This document shows positions 42,003-50,480 of a stretch of DNA of 64,000 bases, piece after piece; the stretch's first letter is position 1; every line of letters begins with the position of its first letter. A program made the translations under genes and the position numbers. Source of the DNA: Haloactinopolyspora alba (lineage in GTDB: Bacteria; Actinomycetota; Actinomycetes; Jiangellales; Jiangellaceae); contig NZ_PYGE01000019.1 in assembly GCF_003014555.1 (NCBI RefSeq), positions 34,690-98,689 of the forward strand, written 5' to 3'. A model generated the notes under the pieces. The model saw only the letters and a list, made by a program, of their open reading frames with translations. It did not search any database and was not told where the DNA came from.

Positions 42003-43325
42003 TCAGCCGGTGATCTCGGCGACGCCGTCTTCGTACGGTCCCTGCAGCTGCTGCAGGACCTCGTCCGGCGACGCGGACTGGTTGATGAGCTGCTGCAGCG
42101 CGCCCACGATCGTGTCGTAGTACCCGGCGACCGGCCAGTCCGGGTAGAACGCCAGCCCGTCGGCCTCGTTGATCTCGTTGAACAGCGAGATGAGTTCCTT
42201 GCTCTTCTCGTCCTTGATGTCGGCCGGGTCGGCCGCGACCGGCACGCCGCCGTTGTTGCCGAGCAGGGCCTGGATCTCCGGGCGCATCGTGATGTCGATG
42301 AACTCGTAGGCCAGCTCCTTGTTGTCCGAGGCGGTGGGCACGACCCAGAGGTTCCCGCTGGATCCGGGGTGCAGGTCGGAGCCGGGGAAGGCGAAGGTGC
42401 TCCATTCGAAATCGGAGATCTCGTCGGTGAAGCGTCCGTACCACCAGGAGCCGGAGTAGACCATCGGGAACTCGCCGCCGATGAAGCCGGTGCCCATGTC
42501 CTCGGCCTTCAGGCTGGCGGAGTCTCCGCTGACGTAGCCGGCCTTGACCCACTCGTCGAACGTCTTCGCGGCGTAGCTGAGCTCCGGTCCGCCGAAGTCG
42601 ACCGGGTTCTCGTAGACCTGGTAGTCGTCGACGAACTGCCGGTCCGCCTGGCTCAGCGCGAGCTCGTAGAACAGCTGACCGGCCGGATACTCGGCGCCGG
42701 ACATCGCCAGCGGGGTGACGCCCTCGGCCACGAACGCGTCCATCGCGGCGACCAGGTCGTCGAACGTCTTGGGCACCTCGATGCCGTACTCGGCGAACAT
42801 GTCCTTGTTGTAATAGAACATCACGAACTCGCCGTAGTTCGGGACGCCGTACCAGGGGCCCGAGCCCATGACGCCGTTCTCGTCGTAGCGGGCGGTGGTC
42901 TGCAGGCTCTCCGAGAGCATCCCGTCCCAGCCGTACTCCGCGGCGGCGTCGCTGATGTCGGTGAGCAGACCCTGCGAGGCGAGCAGCCCGGCCGAGGCGT
43001 TGCCCTTGTTGTACTCCATCAGGTCCGGCGCCTGGTCCGAGTTGAGCACCATGTTCGCCGTCTGGCGGATCTGCTCGAACCCTTTCTCCTCGAACTCGAC
43101 CGTCGCGCCGGTCTCCTCCTCGAAGATCCGGATGGCCTCGTCCCAGGCGATGCCCATGGCGCTGTTCTGGCCCTCGTAGTGCCACAGCCGCAGCGTGTCG
43201 GACGAGCCGCCCGCGGAGTCGCCGTCGTCGCCGCCGCAGGAGGCGAGGGCGAGTGCGGTGCAGGCGAGCATCGCGGCGCCGGCGACCGTCTTCCTGGGCC
43301 TGGTGAACGTTCTCGTGATCGGCAT
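42003..43325 (-). CDS. ABC oligosaccharide-binding lipoprotein
   Basis: A 440-residue binding protein with a lipoprotein signal peptide, ITRTFTRPRKTVAGAAMLAC at the start and the lipobox LASC with Cys30. The mature part has the two-lobe pattern: LRLWHYEGQNSAMGIAWDEAI, SDQAPDLMEYNKGNAS, GSGPWYGVPNYGEFVMFYYN and a YSGSWWYGRF stretch rich in aromatics, which suits carbohydrate stacking. AAGGAG stands nine bases before the ATG. It captures the sugar for the two permeases that follow, in an operon with alpha-xylosidase and beta-glucosidase, so xyloglucan oligosaccharides are the likely ligands. Confidence 0.9.
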   Translation of the reverse strand: MPITRTFTRPRKTVAGAAMLACTALALASCGGDDGDSAGGSSDTLRLWHYEGQNSAMGIAWDEAIRIFEEETGATVEFEEKGFEQIRQTANMVLNSDQAPDLMEYNKGNASAGLLASQGLLTDISDAAAEYGWDGMLSESLQTTARYDENGVMGSGPWYGVPNYGEFVMFYYNKDMFAEYGIEVPKTFDDLVAAMDAFVAEGVTPLAMSGAEYPAGQLFYELALSQADRQFVDDYQVYENPVDFGGPELSYAAKTFDEWVKAGYVSGDSASLKAEDMGTGFIGGEFPMVYSGSWWYGRFTDEISDFEWSTFAFPGSDLHPGSSGNLWVVPTASDNKELAYEFIDITMRPEIQALLGNNGGVPVAADPADIKDEKSKELISLFNEINEADGLAFYPDWPVAGYYDTIVGALQQLINQSASPDEVLQQLQGPYEDGVAEITG

Positions 43326-43339
43326 GGATCTGCGCTCCT

Positions 43340-44386
43340 TCACGGTGTGCCCGGGGGCGTGTGGGCGTGTGTGCCGGGGGCCGGGCCGGTGGTGGCCTGG
43401 GCGTCGAGCCGGCACGGGATGAGTTCGCGGACGACGGGGGAGTCCCCCTGCTCGACGCGTGTGATCACAGACTCGACGCCGAGACGCCCGAGTTCGGCGC
43501 CCGGCGCGGCCATGGTGGTGAGCCGCGGATGGCTGAGTGCGCCGACCCGCGGCGACGAGACCACGGACAGCACCGACACCTCGCCGGGCACGTCGCGTCC
43601 GCCCTCGACGATCTCGGCGACCGCGCCGAAGGTGGCGTCGTCGTTCATCGTCACCAGTGCGGTGACCTCCGGGTGGGTCCTGAACAGGTCGGCGGCGACG
43701 GCACGGCCCGCGTCCGCGGACTCGTCGCAGTGCCGGACCAGGGCGGGCAGGCCACGTTCGCTCGTCTGCTGCTCGAAGGCCTTCTGCACCCGGACCGTCG
43801 GTCCGTAGCCGGCGGCCAGGCTGGCCTCGGAGTGGCTCAGCAGTGCGATGTGCTCGTGCCCGAGTCCGCTGAGGTGGTCGAGCGCACCGCGGACCGTCAG
43901 CTCGAAGTCGATGTCGCAGTACGGCAGGCCGTCCGGCCGGGCGGTTCGCCCGATCAGCGTGAACGGCGTCGCCGTGGAGCGCAGCAGGTCGACCCTCGGG
44001 TCGTCGAGCTTGACCTCCATGACCACGAGGCCGTCGACGAGCCCCTGGTGCACCAGTTCGTGGGTCTCGCCGACCTCGTCGTCGCCGGTGGGCCACAGGA
44101 CGAGGTGGCAGCCATGTTCCCGTGCGGTCTCGGCCGCCGCTGTGACGAACTCCAGGGCGGTTCCGCCGAGCCCGCGTTCGATGGCGGGGAACAGCAGCGC
44201 CAGGATGCGGGTCCGGTTGCTGGCGAGCCCTCGGGCGAGGGCGTTCGGCCGGTACCCGAGCTGGTCCATGGCCACCCGGACCCGCTCACGCGTGGCCTCC
44301 GACACCGGTCGTACCCCGGTCAGGGCGTACGAGACGGTGCTGGCGGAGACGCCGGCGAGGCGGGCGACGTCGTTCATGGTGGCCAC
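43340..44386 (-). CDS. LacI family transcriptional regulator
   Basis: A 348-residue regulator. The helix-turn-helix VATMNDVARLAGVSASTVSYAL and hinge NALARGLASNRTR are standard LacI. The ligand-binding domain has GLVVMEVKLDD, DIDFELTVRGALDHLSGLGHEHIALLSH and TALVTMNDDATFGAV. I chose GTG 44386 because AGGAGG lies six bases upstream; ATG 44377 is 15 bases away from it. It is the first gene of the operon that includes the sugar importer and two glycosidases. The tandem palindromes just upstream are its most likely operators, so it would repress itself and the operon until the sugar arrives. Confidence 0.92.
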   Translation of the reverse strand: MATMNDVARLAGVSASTVSYALTGVRPVSEATRERVRVAMDQLGYRPNALARGLASNRTRILALLFPAIERGLGGTALEFVTAAAETAREHGCHLVLWPTGDDEVGETHELVHQGLVDGLVVMEVKLDDPRVDLLRSTATPFTLIGRTARPDGLPYCDIDFELTVRGALDHLSGLGHEHIALLSHSEASLAAGYGPTVRVQKAFEQQTSERGLPALVRHCDESADAGRAVAADLFRTHPEVTALVTMNDDATFGAVAEIVEGGRDVPGEVSVLSVVSSPRVGALSHPRLTTMAAPGAELGRLGVESVITRVEQGDSPVVRELIPCRLDAQATTGPAPGTHAHTPPGTP

Positions 44387-44430
44387 CGCGCCCCTCCTGT
44401 TCTCGTGCGCCGGCATCGTCGCTGGGCATT

Positions 44431-44463
44431 GTTGCCGGCATGTTGCCGGCATTGCTGCGGCAT
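44431..44463. repeat. Tandem 11-bp direct repeats upstream of lacI
   Basis: GTTGCCGGCAT occurs twice without gap (44431-44441 and 44442-44452), followed by a weaker TGCTGCGGCAT (44453-44463). The spacing of 11 bp puts the copies on one face of the helix. The role is unknown. Confidence 0.65.
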
Positions 44464-44467
44464 TCGT

Positions 44468-44493
44468 CGAAGCGCTTCGTCGAAGCGTTTCGA
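44468..44493. promoter_or_regulatory. Tandem LacI-type operators
   Basis: CGAAGCGCTTCG (44468-44479) is a perfect palindrome, and TCGAAGCGTTTCGA (44480-44493) is a close second copy directly after it. The central CG and AA/TT arms are those of LacI-family operators. They lie about 90 bases before the lacI start and 140 before the divergent kinase gene. Confidence 0.7.
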
Positions 44494-44587
44494 CGCACAT
44501 TGTTGCCACGCCGCCGCGAATTCCTCAAGGGGTAACGGGATTTCGGATCCGTCCGGACGCTGCCGGCAGGTGCCGGTCGTCACCCGT

Positions 44588-44617
44588 GGGACAGTGCCGG
44601 ACCGCGACGCCTATGCT
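44588..44617 (+). promoter_or_regulatory. Promoter for leaderless histidine kinase gene
   Basis: GGGACA (44588-44593), an 18-base spacer and TATGCT (44612-44617); the -10 ends seven bases before the ATG at 44624, so transcription should begin at the start codon. No ribosome site is present. Confidence 0.5.
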
Positions 44618-44623
44618 GCGCAC

Positions 44624-45751
44624 ATGGTCGACGTCACCGGATCCGGTGCTCGGCGCGCGCCCGTCCGCAGAGGCGACGTGGCGCTCGCCGTCCTGGTCGG
44701 CGTGGCGGTCGTGCTGACGACCGTGGTCTCGTGGAGCGGGTCGGTGCAGCTGCACGGCGTACCGCCGGCGGGCTGGGCGCTGATCGTCGCCGGATCAGGT
44801 GCGCTCGCGTTCCGCAGGCGGCACCCGGTGCCGGTCGCGGTGGTCACGGTGGCGGTGTCCAGCCTCTACTACCCGCTGATCGAGACCGACGGCGCGCTGC
44901 TCGTGACCGTGATCATCGCGCTGTACACGGTGGCCTCCGAGGGGTACCCGGTGGCCGCCGGCGCGGTCAGCCTGCTGGCCATCATCGGGACGGGATACGG
45001 CGAGTTCGGGTTCGGCGCGTCGCCGCTGGGCGAGGTCGGAGTCTTCCTGGTGGTCAGCTGGCTCGTGGCGGCCGTGGCGCTCGGAGCCGTCGCCCGTAAC
45101 CGGCGTGCGTACCTGGACGAGGCGCAGAAGCGGGCGCGGGAGTCGGAGCGGCTGCGCATCGCGCGCGAGCTGCACGACGTGCTCGGCCACACCATCTCGC
45201 TGATCAACGTGCAGGCGGGCGCGGCGCTGCACCGGATGGAGCGCGACCCGGCGCAGGCCGCCGAGGCGCTGACGGCGATCAAGGAGTCCAGCCGGACGGC
45301 GCTGGGGGAGATGCGTGGCACGCTCGGGATGCTCCGGCAGGTCGACGAGTCCGCGCCGACGGCGCCACCGCCCAGTCTGGACCGGCTTCGCGAGCTGACC
45401 GAGCCGATCGAGGCGGCCGGGCTCACGGTCCGGGTCGAAACGTCCGGGCAGCCGGCCGAGCTCTCGCCGGCGGTCGACGCCGCGGCGTTCCGGATCGTGC
45501 AGGAGGCGCTGACGAACGTGACCAGGCACGCGCAGGCCGGGTCGGTGACGATCCGGATCGGATACGGGGGAGAGGACATGACGGTGCAGGTGGCCGACGA
45601 CGGTCGCGGCGGGCCGGTGGACGGGACCGGCCACGGCATCCGGGGGATGGCCGAACGGGCGCGGGCGGTCGGCGGTTCGCTGGACGCCGGCGCCGCACCG
45701 AGTGGCGGTTTCCGGGTGAGCGCCCGGCTGCCGGTCGGAGCGTCGTCGTGA
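44624..45751 (+). CDS. NarL-type sensor histidine kinase
   Basis: A 375-residue kinase. The N-terminal 150 residues form four or five membrane helices with short loops. The dimerisation/phosphorylation helix reads IARELHDVLGHTISLINVQAG, in which the His is the phosphoacceptor of HisKA_3 proteins. The ATPase part has AFRIVQEALTNVTRHAQA (N-box) and VADDGRGGPVDGTGHGIRGM (G-box). It autophosphorylates on an unknown signal and passes phosphate to the regulator encoded next, which overlaps by four bases (GTGA). Confidence 0.9.
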   Translation: MVDVTGSGARRAPVRRGDVALAVLVGVAVVLTTVVSWSGSVQLHGVPPAGWALIVAGSGALAFRRRHPVPVAVVTVAVSSLYYPLIETDGALLVTVIIALYTVASEGYPVAAGAVSLLAIIGTGYGEFGFGASPLGEVGVFLVVSWLVAAVALGAVARNRRAYLDEAQKRARESERLRIARELHDVLGHTISLINVQAGAALHRMERDPAQAAEALTAIKESSRTALGEMRGTLGMLRQVDESAPTAPPPSLDRLRELTEPIEAAGLTVRVETSGQPAELSPAVDAAAFRIVQEALTNVTRHAQAGSVTIRIGYGGEDMTVQVADDGRGGPVDGTGHGIRGMAERARAVGGSLDAGAAPSGGFRVSARLPVGASS

Positions 45752-46413
45752 TCCGCGTCGTGCTCGCCGACGACCAGCGGCTCGTCCGTGCCGGCTTCCG
45801 GTCCATCCTGGACGGCGAGGACGACATCGACGTGGTGGCCGAGGCCGCGGACGGCGTCGAGACGGTCGAGCAGGTGCGCGAGCTGCTCCCGGACGTGGTG
45901 CTGATGGACGTGCGGATGCCCCGGCTCGACGGGCTGGAGGCGACCCGCCGGCTGGTCGACGACCGGCGGCTCGAGCACGTCCGCGTGGTGATCCTGACGA
46001 CGTTCGACCTGGACGAGTACGTCTACGGCGCGCTGCGCGCGGGCGCCAGCGGCTTCCTGGTGAAGGACACCGAGCCGATGGAGCTGATCCACGCGGTCCG
46101 GGTGGTGGCCCGCGGCGACGCGCTGATCTCGCCGTCGACCACCCGGCGGCTGATCTCCGAGCTGGCCGGCCGGTTGAAGGAGCCGGTCCGGAGTCCGCGG
46201 CTGGACACGCTGACCGAACGCGAGCGCGAGGTGCTGACGATGGTCGCCGGCGGCCTGTCGAACGACGACATCGCCGAACGCCTGGTGCTGAGCCCCGCCA
46301 CCTCCAAGACCCACGTCAGCCGGATCATGACCAAGCTGGACGTGCGTGATCGCGCCCAGCTCGTGGTGCTGGCCTACGAGGCCGGCCTGGTCACTCCAGG
46401 CTGGCTGGCGTGA
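45748..46413 (+). CDS. NarL/LuxR-type response regulator
   Basis: A 221-residue regulator. The receiver domain (1-120) has the acidic pocket VVLADDQRLVRAGF and the phosphoacceptor Asp in VVLMDVRMPRLDGLEA. Thr in ILTTFDLDEY and Lys in FLVKDTEP complete the site. The C-terminal LuxR helix-turn-helix is LTEREREVLTMVAGGLSNDDIAERLVLSPATSKTHVSRIMTKL. It pairs with the kinase just upstream by translational overlap. Targets are not known; the nearest transporter gene is the MMPL protein at 47104, though an opposite-strand gene lies between. Confidence 0.92.
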   Translation: MIRVVLADDQRLVRAGFRSILDGEDDIDVVAEAADGVETVEQVRELLPDVVLMDVRMPRLDGLEATRRLVDDRRLEHVRVVILTTFDLDEYVYGALRAGASGFLVKDTEPMELIHAVRVVARGDALISPSTTRRLISELAGRLKEPVRSPRLDTLTEREREVLTMVAGGLSNDDIAERLVLSPATSKTHVSRIMTKLDVRDRAQLVVLAYEAGLVTPGWLA

Positions 46414-46469
46414 CCGTGGCGGGCATCAACGCTTGACTGCGCCGGTGGACGTGCCTGTGTGGGCGCCGG

Positions 46470-46892
46470 CTACGCATGGCGTTGCCGCAGCTCCTCCACT
46501 CCAGCGGCGAGGAAGCTCTGCACCGTGTCGACCGCATCGGCCTCCTGCCCGGACGTGGCCCGAAAGTCAGCGGTCCACCGAATGACACACGAGCTTCCGT
46601 CGATGGGGTCGATGCGGAACTCCGCGACGTAGTCGGCGACGGGCAGCGGCGTCGACTCCATCGTGTAGCGGTAGTACCGGTTTGCCGGATCGATGTGAAC
46701 CAGTTGCTCGATCTGCTGGCTCCCATCTGCGGCTATCGCAGTCCGCCGCGCTCCAGGCTCGGCGCCGTCGGTGCTGGTCGAGGTGAGCCACGGGTGCCAA
46801 GCGCCGACGCTACCGAAGTCGCCGGCCACCCTCCACAGCGTGTCCGCGTCGGTTGCAATGGTCGCCGTAGCTTCGGCGTGCGGCATCAGCAT
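46470..46892 (-). CDS. SRPBCC (START-like) family protein
   Basis: A 140-residue helix-grip fold protein. The pattern ATATIATDADTLWRVAGDFGSVGAWHPWL at the start and SSCVIRWTADFRATSGQEADAVDTVQSFLAAGVEELRQR at the end is that of small MxaD-like SRPBCC proteins, which hold a hydrophobic ligand. The function is unknown. ATG 46892 is used; ATG 46886 is also possible. It stands alone, in the opposite direction to the flanking genes. Confidence 0.82.
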   Translation of the reverse strand: MLMPHAEATATIATDADTLWRVAGDFGSVGAWHPWLTSTSTDGAEPGARRTAIAADGSQQIEQLVHIDPANRYYRYTMESTPLPVADYVAEFRIDPIDGSSCVIRWTADFRATSGQEADAVDTVQSFLAAGVEELRQRHA

Positions 46893-46978
46893 CACACCTA
46901 CCAGCCTTCCCCACCTGGTGAGACTTCCCGCGCCGGCAGGGTGCCGAAACAACCGGCGCACCAACCCGGGATGTCAGG

Positions 46979-47039
46979 GGCCGCGTCGGGGTCGCAACTG
47001 CGGGTGTAGCCCAGGTGCCCACCCTCGGGGGACGCGGCC
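46979..47039. other. Inverted repeat upstream of MMPL gene
   Basis: GGCCGCGTC (46979-46987) and GACGCGGCC (47031-47039) pair over nine bases around a 43-base GC-rich loop, ending 64 bases before the MMPL start. It could be an RNA structure in the leader. The rest of the 210 bp gap shows nothing recognisable. Confidence 0.3.
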
Positions 47040-47103
47040 GGACACGTCGCGGGCGGATGCTGAGTCCGACAAACGACCGTCGTCACTCCAGGAGGACAGC
47101 ACC

Positions 47104-49269
47104 GTGGCCACTGCCCCGTCGACCCGTTCGCGCACCACCCGGCTGGAACGGCTGGCCGGCTGGTCGCAGCGGCACCACTGGACGGCGCTGGGCCTGTGGG
47201 TGGTTCTGCTGGTGGCCATCACCGCGGTGTCGCAGACCGTCGGGGACGAGTACCACGACGACCACTCGCTGCCGGGCACCCAGTCCCAGGAGCTGACCGA
47301 GACGCTCGAGCGGCACGCGCCCGATCGGTCCGGCGCCACCGTCCGGATCGTGTTCCAGGACGGTTCCGGGCTCGGCGGCACGGACTCCCGGCAACGGATC
47401 GAGACGATGCTGGCCGAGGTCGCCACGCTCTCGCACGTCAGTTCCGTGACCGGGCCGTTCGAATCCGATGCGGCGGTCTCGCCGGACGGCACGATCGGTT
47501 ACGCGACGGTCGCGCTCGACGTCGCCAGCACCGACGTTCCGTCCGCCGACGTCCGCGCCATCATCGAGACCGCGCAGGACGCCGCCGGCGACGGCCTGCG
47601 GGTCGAGCTGGGCGGCGACCCGGTCCGCGCCGTCTCGGAATCCGGCGGCGGCGCGGCGGAGGGCGCCGGCATGCTCGCGGCGCTGGTGATCCTGGTGCTG
47701 ATGTTCGGCTCACTGCTCGCGGCGAGCCTGCCGCTGATCACCGCGGTGTTCGCGGTGGGCAGCACGCTCGGCATGATCGTGCTGGTGTCGCACGCCGTGA
47801 CCATCGCGACGTACACGCCGCCGCTGATGATGCTGGTCGGCATCGGGGTCGGAATCGACTACGCGCTGTTGATCTTCGCGCGGTACCGCGGCGAGCTGCT
47901 GGCCGGAGCCGATCGGCAGGACGCGGCGCGCAAGGCGCTCGACACCGCGGGGCGGTCGGTGATCTTCGCGGGGATCACCGTGATCGTCGCCCTGCTCGGC
48001 CTGTTCGCCCTCGGCCTGGGGTCGTTGCAGGGCGTCGCGCTGGCGGTGGCGCTGACGGTGCTGATGACCATGCTCGCCTCGCTCACCCTGCTGCCCTCGC
48101 TGCTCACCGTGTTCGGCCGGCGGATCGAGCGGCGCGTGCTCCGGCACGCCGAGCGTTCGCGGCGTGAGGCCGGCGGGCGCTGGCGCCGTCTGGCCGAGGT
48201 GGTGGGGCGCCGCCCGCTGGCGCCGTTGGCGGCCGCGGTTGCCCTGTTGGTTGCCCTGAGCGCGCCGGTGCTCGACATGCGGCTGGGGTTCGCCGACGCG
48301 GGCAACGACCCGGAGTCGTCCACCAGCCGGCAGGCCTACGATCTGCTCGCCGAAGGGTTCGGCCCGGGCATCAACGGGCCGTTGATCGTCCTGGCACAGG
48401 GCAGTGACGGCGGCGCACTGCGGGAGACCCTGTCGGACACGCCGGGGGTGGCGGGCACGTCGCCGCCGCAGCCGATCCCGGACGCCGAGCTGGCGATCGT
48501 GATGGCCCATCCCGAGACGGCGCCGCAGGCCGAACGGACCAGCGACCTCGTCAACAACCTGCGCGACGACGTGCTGCCGTCGCTGTCCGAGCGGACGGGA
48601 GCGACGTACCTGGTCGGCGGGTCCACCGCCGCCGCCGAGGACTTCGCCGACGCGGTCAGTGACCGGTTGCCGCTGTTCGTCGCGGTCGTCGTCGGGCTGT
48701 CGGCGCTGCTGCTCATGGCCGTCTTCCGGTCGCTGTGGATTCCGCTGAAGGCCGCCGTGCTGAACCTGCTCAGCATCGGCGCCTCGCTCGGCGTGGTCAC
48801 GCTGGTGTTCGGCGAGGGTCTGCTCGGCGCGCAGGCGGGCCCGGTCGAGGCGTTCGTCCCGGTGATGATCTTCGCGATCGTGTTCGGGCTGTCCATGGAC
48901 TACGAGGTCTTCCTCGTCTCGCGGATGCACGAGGAATGGCGCCGGACCGGCGACGCCGCCCGCGCCGTGCGCGAAGGGCTGGCGGCCACCGGCGGCGTGA
49001 TCACCGCCGCGGCGGCCATCATGGTCGTGGTCTTCGGCGCGTTCGTGCTCAGCCCGGACCGGATGCTGCAGCAGTTCGGCCTGGGGCTCGCGGTCGCGGT
49101 GTTCCTGGACGCGGTCGTCATCCGGTGCCTGGTCGTGCCCGCGGTGATGGGCCTGCTCGGCGAGCGTGCCTGGTGGCTGCCGTCACCGCTGGCGCGGATC
49201 CTCCCGGCGATCCCGCTGGAACGCGCCGACGTGGCGGCCGAGGACGCCCGCGCCGGAGCCACGCGATGA
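47104..49269 (+). CDS. MMPL/RND family membrane exporter
   Basis: A 721-residue transporter with about 12 helices in two homologous halves. The first half has a large periplasmic loop (about 65-190) and helices from about 190, including the motif DYALLIFARYRGELLAGADRQDAARKALDTAGRSVIFAG. The second half repeats the layout with ALLLMAVFRSLWIPLKAAVLN, GLSMDYEVFLVSRMHEEW and GGVITAAAAIMVVVFG. The conserved Asp-Tyr in both halves conducts protons. MMPL proteins export lipids, siderophores or drugs; the substrate here is unknown. GTG start with AGGAGG nine bases upstream. It overlaps the following small gene by four bases. Confidence 0.92.
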   Translation: MATAPSTRSRTTRLERLAGWSQRHHWTALGLWVVLLVAITAVSQTVGDEYHDDHSLPGTQSQELTETLERHAPDRSGATVRIVFQDGSGLGGTDSRQRIETMLAEVATLSHVSSVTGPFESDAAVSPDGTIGYATVALDVASTDVPSADVRAIIETAQDAAGDGLRVELGGDPVRAVSESGGGAAEGAGMLAALVILVLMFGSLLAASLPLITAVFAVGSTLGMIVLVSHAVTIATYTPPLMMLVGIGVGIDYALLIFARYRGELLAGADRQDAARKALDTAGRSVIFAGITVIVALLGLFALGLGSLQGVALAVALTVLMTMLASLTLLPSLLTVFGRRIERRVLRHAERSRREAGGRWRRLAEVVGRRPLAPLAAAVALLVALSAPVLDMRLGFADAGNDPESSTSRQAYDLLAEGFGPGINGPLIVLAQGSDGGALRETLSDTPGVAGTSPPQPIPDAELAIVMAHPETAPQAERTSDLVNNLRDDVLPSLSERTGATYLVGGSTAAAEDFADAVSDRLPLFVAVVVGLSALLLMAVFRSLWIPLKAAVLNLLSIGASLGVVTLVFGEGLLGAQAGPVEAFVPVMIFAIVFGLSMDYEVFLVSRMHEEWRRTGDAARAVREGLAATGGVITAAAAIMVVVFGAFVLSPDRMLQQFGLGLAVAVFLDAVVIRCLVVPAVMGLLGERAWWLPSPLARILPAIPLERADVAAEDARAGATR

Positions 49270-49460
49270 GCGACGAGAACCGCACCGCCGGCCCGCTGCG
49301 GCTCGGGCTGCTGATCATCGCCGGCGTCGTCGTCGCCAACGTGGTGCTCGCGACTGCGACCGAACGCGACAGCGGCCTCGGCCTCGACGAGCTGGTCGCG
49401 TTGCTGGCGGGCGTCGCGTTGGGTGTCGTCGCCGAGTACGGCGTCTTCCGGCGACGCTGA
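49266..49460 (+). CDS. Small membrane protein coupled to MMPL exporter
   Basis: A 64-residue protein with two predicted helices: LGLLIIAGVVVANVVLATA and ALLAGVALGVVAEYGVF, separated by a short charged turn ERDSGLGLDEL. The end is a basic FRRR. The ATG overlaps the MMPL stop by four bases, so the two are probably made together. No family is recognised. It may be an accessory subunit of the exporter; that is inference from position only. Confidence 0.6.
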   Translation: MSDENRTAGPLRLGLLIIAGVVVANVVLATATERDSGLGLDELVALLAGVALGVVAEYGVFRRR

Positions 49461-49464
49461 CGGA

Positions 49465-49833
49465 TCACTGCCGCTGCAGCAGCATGTCCAGCGGGACCGC
49501 CAGGTGCACCGTCCCGTCCTCGACCCGGTCGACCTGGTCGGCGGCGACGTAGACGTCGCGGGCCATCGGCCGGTCCACCCGGAAGTATCCGACGCGCAGC
49601 AGCCGCGCGGCGGCCTGCTCCGGCAGCTCCGGCTCGAGCCGCGCCGCGTGGCCGAACGGCCGGACCAGGCCCTCGGACTCCGGAAGCTCCTGCCCGGCGG
49701 TGGTGGCGGCCTCGGCGTCGCCCATCTTCAGCTCGGTGACGGTGCCGAGGTCGTCACCGTCCGCGTCGAGCACCGGCATCCCCTCGTGGACGTGCCGCAG
49801 CGGCCCGGGCCCGTCGCTGATGTTCTCGGTCAT
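49465..49833 (-). CDS. DUF2171/PRC-barrel-like protein
   Basis: A 122-residue soluble protein. The N-terminal PLRHVHEGMPVLDADGDDLGTVTELKMGD resembles the PRC-barrel/DUF2171 beta fold found in small actinobacterial stress proteins, and RPMARDVYVAADQVDRVEDGTVHLAV near the end is a second such strand pair. Function unknown. It follows the DUF1203 gene on the same strand with a 29-bp gap, and converges with the MMPL unit. Confidence 0.7.
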   Translation of the reverse strand: MTENISDGPGPLRHVHEGMPVLDADGDDLGTVTELKMGDAEAATTAGQELPESEGLVRPFGHAARLEPELPEQAAARLLRVGYFRVDRPMARDVYVAADQVDRVEDGTVHLAVPLDMLLQRQ

Positions 49834-49862
49834 GCCGAACGCGTACCCGCCTCCGGGGCGGG

Positions 49863-50360
49863 CTAACCAGGGCGCCGGACCTCGGTGAAGAAACAGCCGA
49901 ACTCCACCGCACGCACGTGTACGAGCGCGACGGCCGGGTCCGCGAACGAAGCGTCGAGCGCAGCACCGACGGCCGTGTCTGCGTGACCGGGAGCCGGGGC
50001 GACGGTCGAGCCGCCGAGGATGTGCCCCCGCGCGTCGTAGGCCCGCAACACGCGGCGGGCCGAGAGCAGCTCGACCGGGAAGTCGCCGACGGCACCGGCG
50101 CACGGCTCGGCGTGGATGAACACCGGGCCCACCTCCTCGTACGGACCCGGGTCGGCGCCGGTGGCACGCGCCCACCGGCGCAGCGGCGCGTACGACACCA
50201 GCATGATCGACTCGCCGGGCCGGCTGCGGCGCAAGCAGCACCGCAATGGTGCGCCACCCTCGTCGTCGACGTATCCCGTGCGGGCCTCGCCCGCGTCGTC
50301 GCGAGCACGCAGTTCGGCCAGTGTGGCGGAGGGAACGGGACGGAATCGGTAGTGCGTCAT
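49863..50360 (-). CDS. DUF1203 family protein
   Basis: A 165-residue protein. The pattern YRFRPVPSATLAELRARDD, GGAPLRCCLRRSRPGESIMLVSYAPLR, VGPVFIHAEPCAG and YDARGHILGGSTV is typical of DUF1203. The conserved Cys-Cys and His-x-Glu residues suggest metal or ligand binding; the role is unknown. It is divergent from the YCII-GNAT gene, with a 120 bp gap. Confidence 0.8.
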   Translation of the reverse strand: MTHYRFRPVPSATLAELRARDDAGEARTGYVDDEGGAPLRCCLRRSRPGESIMLVSYAPLRRWARATGADPGPYEEVGPVFIHAEPCAGAVGDFPVELLSARRVLRAYDARGHILGGSTVAPAPGHADTAVGAALDASFADPAVALVHVRAVEFGCFFTEVRRPG

Positions 50361-50480
50361 GCCGTCCAGTCTTGGCGGCATCACCGTCGTGTTCCGGCGG
50401 AAAACCGCCACGACGGTCGATGACAGGAGTCGATAGGGTTCTCGGAACCGACCGCGCGACCGTGAGGAGCCTGACCGGCC

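Noticed and set aside
41391..43808. Plus-strand open frame of 805 codons
   Set aside because: Antisense to the ABC importer genes; composition is that of a GC shadow.
44431..44463. CRISPR-like repeats
   Set aside because: The copies are 11 bp and directly adjacent with no spacers, and no cas gene is present.
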